Positions 1-5,531 of a stretch of DNA of 15,319 nucleotides are shown here, piece by piece. Origin of the DNA: an uncultured Eubacteriales bacterium (GTDB lineage Bacteria; Bacillota; Clostridia; Christensenellales; CAG-138); contig UQRU01000049.1 of NCBI GenBank assembly GCA_900543475.1, positions 1 through 15,319 of the forward strand, given 5' to 3'. Positions within the stretch are counted from its first letter, which is position 1, and each line of letters opens with the position of its first letter. Under the pieces are notes generated by a model. That model was not told the origin of the DNA. It made no database searches and saw nothing but the letters and a program-made list of their open reading frames with translations. Made by a program: the position numbers and the translations under genes.

Positions 1-2
1 GC

Positions 3-144
3 CCCCACCGGCGTTATGTTGTTCACAAGGCGGCAGCCGGACTAGCCTGCTACCGCCCTGAATCAATTTTGCTCTATGCGCACCTCAAATGGTGTTTACA
101 CAGAATTGGGGATTGACCCAGACAAGATTTACCTCAATACATAG
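3..144 (+). pseudogene. Possible 3' remnant of a frameshifted coding sequence, unknown function
   Basis: One frame is open from the left edge to a TGA at 114-116. Its last part reads LLYAHLKWCLHRIGD. If one G of the GGGG run at 108-111 is skipped, the reading continues as GIDPDKIYLNT and stops at TAG 142-144. The result looks like a natural C-terminal end, and a terminator-like hairpin follows at 186-209, as expected downstream of a plus-strand gene. I do not recognise the family. The left part lies outside the window. Alternatives are a one-base sequencing error in an intact gene, or chance open frames. Support is only the continuity of about 46 codons and the following hairpin. Confidence 0.25.
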
Positions 145-780
145 GATAAGAGCAGCCTCAGGGGAGGGCTTCTCCAGACTGTCGGAAAAGTGGCTTTAGG
201 CCACTTTTTCGAGGTTTCCCTGCATGGCTTCCTTGCGCCTAAGGCGCGGCTAGGGAGCCGTGCAGGGGAGCCCTTGCTGCGTAAGGCTTTAATCGGATTT
301 GCCGCACATCCCCCGGGGCCTTCTCCTGTCCCTTCGGGACAGTTCACCTTGTGCCGCAAAATCCCATTAAAGCATCCGGGAGTTGCAGCCCCCAACCCCC
401 AGGGCTTCTCAGCTTGCTGAAAAACTCTTAAGGAAGCGGAGCCGTAACCACGATCGGTTCTAATCGGAATTGGTAACATGTGGAGAAAATTCGCAAAGAT
501 ATTGCGTTACTATGGACGCCTCCATCAGCGCCCCAGCAGGCTACAAACGACCATAGCTTTCCGCTGAGAGGCGGATATTTTATAAAATAGGTGACAAAAA
601 GACAATCAGAATTATGAGCTATACGCTTTTTTCTGAACCAATGACTCGTCGGCTTGTTTCATCCTAACACCTACTTTCTGATGCGCAACGAGGTGGTTAA
701 GAAGATCGAGGTTTACCATGGGGAGAAAATTGACAGCGTATGGGAGCAGCGGCATGAGCGCGCTCTGACTTATAAAATAA
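145..780. other. Gene-poor region with several hairpins, no convincing gene
   Basis: Beyond the hairpin at 186-209, this stretch holds a long imperfect hairpin at 221-265 (12-bp outer stem with two G-U pairs around an inner GCGCC-TAA-GGCGC). It also holds a perfect 7-bp hairpin at 326-342 (CTGTCCC-TTC-GGGACAG), a 10-base direct repeat AGGGCTTCTC at 165-174 and 401-410, and a weak hairpin plus T-rich tail at 560-581. Open frames at 129-479 (minus) and 190-420 (plus) cover the same hairpins on both strands and show no recognisable domain. The frame from 654 runs into the tRNA. The region may be a decayed mobile element or a structured untranslated RNA. Nothing in it identifies which. Confidence 0.4.
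186..209 (+). terminator. Rho-independent terminator-like hairpin
   Basis: A 9-bp perfect stem (AAAAGTGGC / GCCACTTTT) with loop TTTAG ends in a T run. The A-rich left side gives a U-rich tail on the minus strand too, so it could work in both directions. It is placed to end transcription from whatever lies left of the window edge. Confidence 0.5.
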
Positions 781-812
781 GTCGGAGCAAGCGATACAAA
801 GCTTGCTCCGAC
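772..812 (-). terminator. Terminator of the tRNA-Leu gene
   Basis: A perfect 12-bp stem (GTCGGAGCAAGC / GCTTGCTCCGAC, 781-792 and 801-812, 8-nt loop) begins just after the encoded CCA end of the tRNA. On the minus strand it is followed by TTATTTTATA. This is a textbook intrinsic terminator ending the monocistronic tRNA transcript. Confidence 0.9.
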
Positions 813-813
813 G

Positions 814-900
814 TGGTGCCGGTGGTGGGACTCGAACCCACACGGTGTCGCCACCAACGGATTTTGAGTCCGTCACGTCTGCCAATTCCATCACACCGGC
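814..900 (-). tRNA. trnL-CAA: tRNA-Leu (anticodon CAA), CCA end encoded
   Basis: The minus strand starts GCCGGTGTGATGG and ends with TTCGAGTCCCACCACCGGCA plus an encoded CCA (814-816). The acceptor stem GCCGGTG pairs with CACCGGC. The anticodon stem ACGGA/TCCGT encloses loop CTCAAAA, so the anticodon is CAA, reading UUG. The long variable arm (GGTGGCGACACC) is the class II feature of tRNA-Leu. The D-loop TTGGCAGA and T-loop TTCGAGT are standard. It has its own promoter and terminator and is not part of a tRNA cluster. Confidence 0.96.
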
Positions 901-919
901 AATCTCTTTACCATGTGTG

Positions 920-948
920 ATTGTACCATAAAATTCTTCACTTTGCAA
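920..948 (-). promoter_or_regulatory. Promoter of tRNA-Leu
   Basis: On the minus strand, TTGCAA (943-948) and TACAAT (920-925) are separated by exactly 17 bp. Transcription would begin near 912, about 12 nt before the mature tRNA 5' end. It lies between the stop codon of the Spo0A-like gene and the tRNA, so the tRNA is independently transcribed. Confidence 0.8.
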
Positions 949-955
949 ACCGTTT

Positions 956-1333
956 TTACGCGGTACCATCCATCCTGCCTGTAGCCTCCCCGCCGCCTCG
1001 GTAAAACATCCGCAGCCGACAGGCCGCCACCCCGATGAATTTGGAATTCCCCGGCGGCGTTTCATAATCCCGTCCTAAAAGTTGTCCCAATGCCCGCCGG
1101 TCCTGATCCTGCCATAGGGCGGCGATCAGGGTGCGGATGCTCCGCTCTACGCTGGCCGCGCTTACACCCCATCGCTGGGCAATCGCTGGATATACCTGGG
1201 TGGTGATATTCCGCCCTGCCTCCGGCTTATCCCATACCAGCAGGATGCTGTCCAATAGATAGGGATATCCTACATATTCCGGCGTTGCCCCGATCCGCAG
1301 CAGCCGATTTTCCACATATTCTGATCTTTCCAT
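956..1333 (-). CDS. Stand-alone Spo0A C-terminal DNA-binding domain protein
   Basis: This 125-residue protein matches the DNA-binding effector domain of Spo0A along nearly its whole length and lacks the N-terminal phosphoacceptor (receiver) domain. Visible blocks are RIGATPEYVGYPYLLDSILL (13-32), ITTQVYPAIAQRWGVSAASV (43-62, the helix-turn-helix entry), ERSIRTLIAALW (63-74, recognition helix) and NSKFIGVAACRLRM (96-109). They correspond to the Spo0A blocks containing GYQYL, VTKVLYPDIAKKY, VERAIRHAIEVAW and NSEFIAMVADKLR. The start ATG at 1331-1333 has GGGAGGAACGTC before it. With no receiver it cannot be switched by the phosphorelay in the usual way. It may bind 0A-boxes constitutively, compete with full Spo0A, or dimerise with it. 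Sequences resembling 0A-boxes lie upstream. The domain call is firm and the regulatory role is inference. Confidence 0.85.
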   Translation of the reverse strand: MERSEYVENRLLRIGATPEYVGYPYLLDSILLVWDKPEAGRNITTQVYPAIAQRWGVSAASVERSIRTLIAALWQDQDRRALGQLLGRDYETPPGNSKFIGVAACRLRMFYRGGGEATGRMDGTA

Positions 1334-1550
1334 GACGTTCCTCCCATTGTTTTCCTGTTTGTGCCGTTGTGTTATGTCTTATTTTGCCATATTCTCTGAC
1401 AGAAGCAAGCAATTCGAGAAAAGTACACATTGTCTACCAAGCGCCTTCAATTTTCGACAGTAGTTATTTTTCACCGATTCCAAAATCATTTCATTTATAG
1501 CCTTTTTTATGATTTTATACTGTTAACTTCCCTATCTCCCATTGGGTATA
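1334..1550 (-). promoter_or_regulatory. Upstream region of the Spo0A-like gene with 0A-box-like sites
   Basis: On the minus strand this AT-richer leader contains an exact TGTCGAA 0A-box (1453-1459). A 6/7 match TCTCGAA (1413-1419) lies 40 bp away, close to four helical turns. A weak 5/7 match TGTCAGA is at 1395-1401. No strong sigma-A promoter is obvious. The best candidate is TTGCTT (1403-1408), 17 bp, AAAATA (1380-1385), which is weak and would suit an activated promoter. Confidence 0.5.
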
Positions 1551-1606
1551 TAAAAAGACCGCCTTGCTTTTTTCCGAATAAGACAGTTCAAAGCAAGACG
1601 GCCCTA
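1551..1606 (-). terminator. Terminator of prs
   Basis: On the minus strand, GCCGTCTTGCTTT (about 1590-1602) pairs with AAAGCAAGGCGGT (about 1558-1570) as 13 bp including two G-U pairs, with a loop near 19 nt. It is followed by CTTTTTATATA. It lies about 35 bp after the prs stop codon. Confidence 0.85.
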
Positions 1607-1639
1607 TGGATGTAATTGTTAGGTTTCCTGGCGCGGGCG

Positions 1640-2677
1640 TTATTCCAGCATGGATTTGCCCCGCAGATCCTCCATGCTCAGCTGCCGCTCAAAGCTCATG
1701 GTAAGCATGCGGCGGCTGGGATTGTCGAACAGGTTGCTCATGGGGATCCGGTCGTGAATATGCCGCACCGCTTCCGCAAACATGGGAGCGGCGGATAGGA
1801 TCTTGATCTTTTCGCTTTGCCGGGCAGCCGGGCAATCCACCGTGTCCGTGGAAACCAGCAGCTCAATGGGGCTATCCTCGATCTTTTTGACGGCCTTCTC
1901 CTGCAGCACCACATGGGACAGGAACGCATAGATGTTCTTCGCCCCTTTATCCTTTAGGCCGTGGGCCACGTCTACCAGCGTGCCGCCGGAAATGGTGAAG
2001 TCGTCTACGATGATGCAGTTCTTCCCCTTCACCTCGCCAATGATCTCCAGCACTTTGGCGTTTTCATCGTGCCCGGCCCGCATCTTATCCCCAATGGCCA
2101 CCGCACAGCCCAGCTCATTGGCCATGCTCCTGGCACGTTTGGCGCTGCCCGCATCCGGGGAGACCACCACCAGGTTGTCGTCCACAATGTTTAGCCGCCG
2201 GGCATAGGCGCAAAGCAGGGACTGGGCGTATAGATGATCCACCGGCTTCTTGAAGAAGCCCTGTACCTGGGCCGCATGCAGATCCATGGTTACCACCCGG
2301 TCCGCCCCGGCCAATTCAATGCACTCGGCGCAGACCCGCGCCCGAATGGATACCCGGGGCTCGTCCTTCTTATCGCCTTTGGCATAGCTGAAATACGGGA
2401 TAATGGCCGTTACCGAGTTGGCGCTGGCCCGCTTGAAGGCGTCCAAAAAGAACAGTAACTCCGCAAACTCGTTGTTGGGGTCCAGCCCCAAGGTCTGCAC
2501 AAAGTATACGTCCTTATCCCGGATGCTCTCATTGATACGCACAAAAGTGTTGCCCTCGGAAAAGATGATGGTGCTGCAATCCCCCATTTGCGTACCCAGA
2601 TAATCGCACATCTTTTGCGCAAACCCTTTGCTGGCCGTTCCTGCGAAGATGCGGATTATCCCGTCTGTGCCGGACAT
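1640..2677 (-). CDS. prs: Ribose-phosphate pyrophosphokinase (PRPP synthetase)
   Basis: This cytosolic enzyme makes 5-phosphoribosyl 1-diphosphate from ribose 5-phosphate and ATP, for purine, pyrimidine, histidine, tryptophan and NAD synthesis. The flexible-loop region is PYFSYAKGDKKDEPRVSI (94-111). The PRPP-synthase signature is DLHAAQVQGFFKKPVD (132-147) with the catalytic His134. The ribose-phosphate region is VVSPDAGSAKRA (171-182), and the PRPP-binding loop is VDDFTISGGTL (224-234). The loop is unusual: typical bacterial enzymes have DDxxDTAGT, whereas here the second Asp and the TAG are replaced by I-SGG. At 345 residues it is longer than the usual 310-320 and ends in an extra basic tail after about residue 318. 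The start at 2677 has GGAGG nine bases upstream. It has its own promoter(s) and terminator. Family certain; the loop variation may affect allosteric or metal behaviour. Confidence 0.96.
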   Translation of the reverse strand: MSGTDGIIRIFAGTASKGFAQKMCDYLGTQMGDCSTIIFSEGNTFVRINESIRDKDVYFVQTLGLDPNNEFAELLFFLDAFKRASANSVTAIIPYFSYAKGDKKDEPRVSIRARVCAECIELAGADRVVTMDLHAAQVQGFFKKPVDHLYAQSLLCAYARRLNIVDDNLVVVSPDAGSAKRARSMANELGCAVAIGDKMRAGHDENAKVLEIIGEVKGKNCIIVDDFTISGGTLVDVAHGLKDKGAKNIYAFLSHVVLQEKAVKKIEDSPIELLVSTDTVDCPAARQSEKIKILSAAPMFAEAVRHIHDRIPMSNLFDNPSRRMLTMSFERQLSMEDLRGKSMLE

Positions 2678-2732
2678 AATGGTTTTCCTCCATGTTGCTT
2701 ATATTTGTCATGGGACATTTCGCCCCGTATAA

Positions 2733-2761
2733 AGTATACCAGAACCTGATGCATGCTGCAA
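2733..2761 (-). promoter_or_regulatory. prs promoter, proximal
   Basis: On the minus strand, TTGCAG (2756-2761), exactly 17 bp, TATACT (2733-2738). The predicted start near 2726 gives a leader of about 50 nt to the prs ATG. Confidence 0.75.
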
Positions 2762-2812
2762 TGCGAGAACTTAACTTACATGCAGGAAAGATTGCAGATC
2801 CCATAAGCGCCT

Positions 2813-2841
2813 ATTATATTGTTCCTTCGTTATATTTATAA
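2813..2841 (-). promoter_or_regulatory. Second candidate prs promoter, distal
   Basis: On the minus strand, TTATAA (2836-2841), 17 bp, a perfect TATAAT (2813-2818), inside an AT-rich patch of an otherwise GC-rich window. It would fire about 80 bp upstream of the proximal promoter. It could instead be incidental to the AT-rich intergenic spacer. Confidence 0.5.
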
Positions 2842-2946
2842 CATACCTGCTATCCAAAGGAAAATCCGACGCTATCCACCCTTTGCTCCTAAAAAATGAC
2901 GGCAGGGGCTGCAAAAACTATTATGGCCCTGGGACGTTTTGCGCGG

Positions 2947-2997
2947 TATACTGTGAGTAGCGGCACAGTCCCATTGCCGCGGAGAAGGAGGCCAGAA
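2947..2997 (+). promoter_or_regulatory. Candidate promoter -10 and RBS of the Bce-like operon
   Basis: TATACT at 2947-2952 is a good -10 box, but no matching -35 is seen 16-18 bp upstream (TGGCCC region). This suggests a weak or activator-dependent promoter. AAGGAGG ends six bases before the ATG at 2998. No TnACA-N4-TGTAA box is visible upstream, unlike the site ahead of the transporter genes. Confidence 0.4.
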
Positions 2998-3678
2998 ATG
3001 GAATATCGCATCCTGATCGTCGAGGATGACACTGTAATTGCCCATGGGATCGCGGCTTATTTAAAGAGCTGGGGATTTGTGGCGGAGCAGGTAAAGGATT
3101 TTCGCCAGGTAATGGAAGCCGTTGCCGCCCTGGAACCACACCTGGTGTTAATGGACGTGTCCCTGCCCTATTTCAATGGGTTTTACTGGTGCGCCCAGCT
3201 GCGTAAAACCAGCGCGGTGCCGGTGATTTTCATCTCCTCCCGCACCGAGGATATGGACATCGTCATGGCCATGAATACCGGCGGGGACGACTATATCACC
3301 AAGCCCCTGTCCATGGAGGTGCTGCTGGCCAAAATACAGGCCATGCTGCGCCGCAGCTATGATTATGAGATACAGCAGCCCCTACCCCGGCTTCGGGACG
3401 CGGTGCTGGATGCAGGGGGCAGCTGCCTGATACGGGATGGGGCCCGGATCGAGCTAACGAAAAACGAGGCGCGTATTTTACAGCTCCTATTGGAAAAGCC
3501 CGGCCAGATCGTATCCCGGGAAGCCATCATGCTGCGGCTATGGGACAGCGACGTGTTTGTGGACGACAACACCCTGACCGTCAACATCAACCGGCTGCGG
3601 CGCACCCTTCGGGAGGCGGGCTTGGGAGAAGACTGCATCACGACCCACAAGGGACAGGGGTATAGCATTCATGGATAA
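2998..3678 (+). CDS. bceR: OmpR/BceR-family response regulator
   Basis: This 226-residue cytosolic transcription factor has an N-terminal receiver domain (1-118) and a C-terminal winged-helix domain (about 125-226). Receiver residues are the acidic pair D10/D11 in LIVEDD, the phosphoacceptor D53 in LMDVSLP, S80/S81 in FISS and K102 in ITKPL. The receiver text PYFNGFYWCAQLRK and IVMAMNTGGDDYITKP is the pattern of BceR/GraR-type regulators of cell-envelope peptide resistance. The winged helix shows LTKNEARILQLL and DDNTLTVNINRLRRTL, ending KGQGYSIHG. An in-frame ATG lies upstream at 2896, but the start at 2998 is chosen because AAGGAGG sits six bases before it and the receiver fold begins at once. 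The kinase gene starts eight bases before this stop codon, so the two are translationally coupled. It likely binds the operator at 4658-4671. Confidence 0.95.
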   Translation: MEYRILIVEDDTVIAHGIAAYLKSWGFVAEQVKDFRQVMEAVAALEPHLVLMDVSLPYFNGFYWCAQLRKTSAVPVIFISSRTEDMDIVMAMNTGGDDYITKPLSMEVLLAKIQAMLRRSYDYEIQQPLPRLRDAVLDAGGSCLIRDGARIELTKNEARILQLLLEKPGQIVSREAIMLRLWDSDVFVDDNTLTVNINRLRRTLREAGLGEDCITTHKGQGYSIHG

Positions 3679-4660
3679 TATTTTTGCCTATCTTCGCAGC
3701 CGTTGGCAGCTGCTGCTGTTTTACGGGATCGTCCTGGCCATCCTGCTGCTCACCGCTTTTTTAGGAAACCAGGATATGGGCCTTGCCCTATACGCAGCCG
3801 CCATGCTCACCTTTATGCTGGTGCTTCTGCTGCTTGCGGAAGGCAGCCGTTTTTGCGGCAGGCTTCGGCTGCTCCAACGGTTGCTCCAGCGGCTGGGCGC
3901 CCTGCCATCCGGCCTGCCCAGGCCGGATGGGGCCATGGAGGCTGCCTACGGCGCCCTGATCGAGGAGCTGTCCCAGCAAGGGGCAGCCTTGCGTCGGGCG
4001 TTGGAGAAAAACCAGGCGGATAGCCTGGCTTATTATACCCTGTGGGTCCACCAGATCAAAACCCCCATCGCCGCCATGGAACTGGTGCTGCGGCAGGATA
4101 CCAGCACCCAGGCGGAGGTGCTCCGGCAGGAGCTATTCAAGATACAGCGTTATGTGGAGCTGGCCCTGCAATACAACAAGCTTCAGGACCTGGCCTCCGA
4201 TCTGGTGATCACCCCCTGCGACCTAGCGGCCATCCTCCGGGAATGCGTTAAAAAATATGCCCTGCTGTTCATCCACCAGGGCTTGTCGGTGGAGATCGGC
4301 CCCCTGGCCGAAACCGTGGTAAGCGACAAAAAGTGGCTGAGCTTCCTGCTGGAACAGATCATCTCCAACGGGGCAAAATATACCCATACCGGCGGGATGC
4401 GGATCTATATGGAAGGGGAACGGCTGGTGCTGGAGGATACGGGCATCGGCATCCGTCCCGAGGACCTGCCCCGGATCTTTGAGCGGGGCTATACCGGCTA
4501 CAACGGTAGGCTGGATAGCCGGGCTAGCGGCATCGGCCTGTATATGGCCAAACGGGTAGCGGACGCCCTGGGCATCGCCCTGGCGGTGGAAAGCCAGCTG
4601 GATCAAGGCACCCGGGTATTTCTCCGGTTCCCGGACAGGGACGCCTTCCGGTTCATGTGA
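3671..4660 (+). CDS. bceS: BceS-type intramembrane-sensing histidine kinase
   Basis: This 329-residue membrane kinase partners the preceding regulator. Two transmembrane helices (about 13-31 and 37-56) are joined by only a few residues (GNQDMG), so there is no extracellular sensor domain. In the known family such kinases take their signal from the BceAB-type transporter. The DHp box is LWVHQIKTPIAAM with phosphoacceptor H127. The ATP-binding domain has an N-box (ISNGAKYT, N233), a G1 box (DTGIGI, 256-261), an F-box (RIFERGYTG) and a G2 box (SGIGLYMAK, 286-294), all intact. Its start overlaps the regulator's stop. Its own stop codon forms the first bases of the Bce-type operator. Confidence 0.95.
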   Translation: MDNIFAYLRSRWQLLLFYGIVLAILLLTAFLGNQDMGLALYAAAMLTFMLVLLLLAEGSRFCGRLRLLQRLLQRLGALPSGLPRPDGAMEAAYGALIEELSQQGAALRRALEKNQADSLAYYTLWVHQIKTPIAAMELVLRQDTSTQAEVLRQELFKIQRYVELALQYNKLQDLASDLVITPCDLAAILRECVKKYALLFIHQGLSVEIGPLAETVVSDKKWLSFLLEQIISNGAKYTHTGGMRIYMEGERLVLEDTGIGIRPEDLPRIFERGYTGYNGRLDSRASGIGLYMAKRVADALGIALAVESQLDQGTRVFLRFPDRDAFRFM

Positions 4661-4695
4661 CAAAAATGTAAGGCTCCCCCAATGGGATGTAAGGC
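4658..4695 (+). promoter_or_regulatory. Bce-type operator upstream of the transporter genes
   Basis: TGACA-AAAA-TGTAA at 4658-4671 fits the TnACA-N4-TGTAA pattern described for BceR-like regulators. It begins at the T of the kinase stop codon. A second copy of the right half, ATGTAAGGC, occurs at 4687-4695, exactly 21 bp after the first (4666-4674), so both lie on the same face of the helix. The second half-site ends about 8 bp before the expected -35 position. The motif match is seen directly; binding by the regulator at 2998-3678 is inferred. Confidence 0.7.
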
Positions 4696-4702
4696 AGCGC
4701 CA

Positions 4703-4732
4703 TGGCAGCCGCCTTTGGGCGCGGCCTATAAT
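4703..4732 (+). promoter_or_regulatory. Internal promoter for the ABC transporter genes
   Basis: A perfect -10 TATAAT is at 4727-4732 with a poor -35 (TGGCAG at 4703-4708, 18-bp spacing). A strong -10, weak -35 and an operator just upstream are what an OmpR-family-activated promoter looks like. The 100-bp gap here breaks the otherwise overlapping operon and would allow peptide-induced expression of the transporter above the sensor pair. Confidence 0.65.
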
Positions 4733-4760
4733 GGCAGTATCCGATACAAGGAGGTCAGCC

Positions 4761-5531
4761 ATGGAGCTTTTACAGATTCAAAATGTTAAAAAAGTATATA
4801 CCACCAAATTGGGGCTAACGCAATGCGTAGCCCTGAAAAACATTAGCTTCACCGTACAGGAAGGGGAATTTATGGCCATCATGGGGGCCAGCGGCAGCGG
4901 TAAGACCACCCTGCTGAACATCATCGCTTCCCTGGACCGACCCACCGCCGGCCAGATCTTCCTAAACGGCACTCCCTTTTCTTCGGTGCGGGACCGGGAT
5001 CTTGCCAAATTCCGCCGGGAAAACCTGGGGTTTGTGTTCCAGGAATTTAACCTATTGGATACCTTCTCCATTCGGGATAACATTCTTTTGCCCCTGGTGC
5101 TCTCCCAAGTCCCCGTCAAAGAAATGGAAGCCCGGCTCCAGCCGGTGGCCAAGATGCTGGATATTACGACCCTGCTGGATAAATTCCCCTACGAGGTGTC
5201 CGGCGGGGAAAAACAGCGGGCCGCCGTGGCCCGAGCGGTGATCACAGATCCTCAGATCCTCCTGGCGGACGAACCCACCGGCGCCCTGGATTCCCGCTCG
5301 TCGGTGGAGCTTTTGCAGAATTTCGCCCGGCTCAACCGGGAGGTGGGACGTACCATCCTCATGGTGACCCACAGCGCCATGGCCGCCAGCTATGCCAGCC
5401 GGGTGCTGTTCATCAAGGATGGGGAGATCTTCGCCCAGCTCTATCGGGGGGACGGGGACAACCGGGCCTTTTTCGACCGGATCGTCAGCAATCTGTCCGT
5501 CCTTTCGGAGGGGGGTGCGGATGTTGGGTAA
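4761..5531 (+). CDS. bceA: BceA-type ABC transporter ATP-binding protein
   Basis: This 256-residue ATPase is of the MacB/BceA group and would power the permease encoded next. It has Walker A GASGSGKT (42-49), Q-loop VFQEFNLLD (Q94), signature SGGEKQRAAVARA (147-159), Walker B ILLADEP (166-172) with catalytic E171, a D-loop (GALDS) and H-loop H204 in MVTHS. All catalytic motifs are intact. An ATG in the same frame lies upstream at 4731, but AAGGAGG at 4748-4754 points to the ATG at 4761. Its 3' end overlaps the permease start by 11 bp. Confidence 0.95.
   Translation: MELLQIQNVKKVYTTKLGLTQCVALKNISFTVQEGEFMAIMGASGSGKTTLLNIIASLDRPTAGQIFLNGTPFSSVRDRDLAKFRRENLGFVFQEFNLLDTFSIRDNILLPLVLSQVPVKEMEARLQPVAKMLDITTLLDKFPYEVSGGEKQRAAVARAVITDPQILLADEPTGALDSRSSVELLQNFARLNREVGRTILMVTHSAMAASYASRVLFIKDGEIFAQLYRGDGDNRAFFDRIVSNLSVLSEGGADVG

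Noticed and set aside
5..12. Eight bases CCACCGGC shared with the tRNA 3' end, as a possible attachment site
   Set aside because: Too short, GC-rich, and in inverted orientation relative to the tRNA, so not a usable direct repeat.
654..920. 88-residue plus-strand open frame
   Set aside because: Its second half (VGLEPTRCRHQ) is the translation of the complementary strand of the tRNA-Leu gene. The first 40 codons look plausible but have no ribosome binding site or family match.
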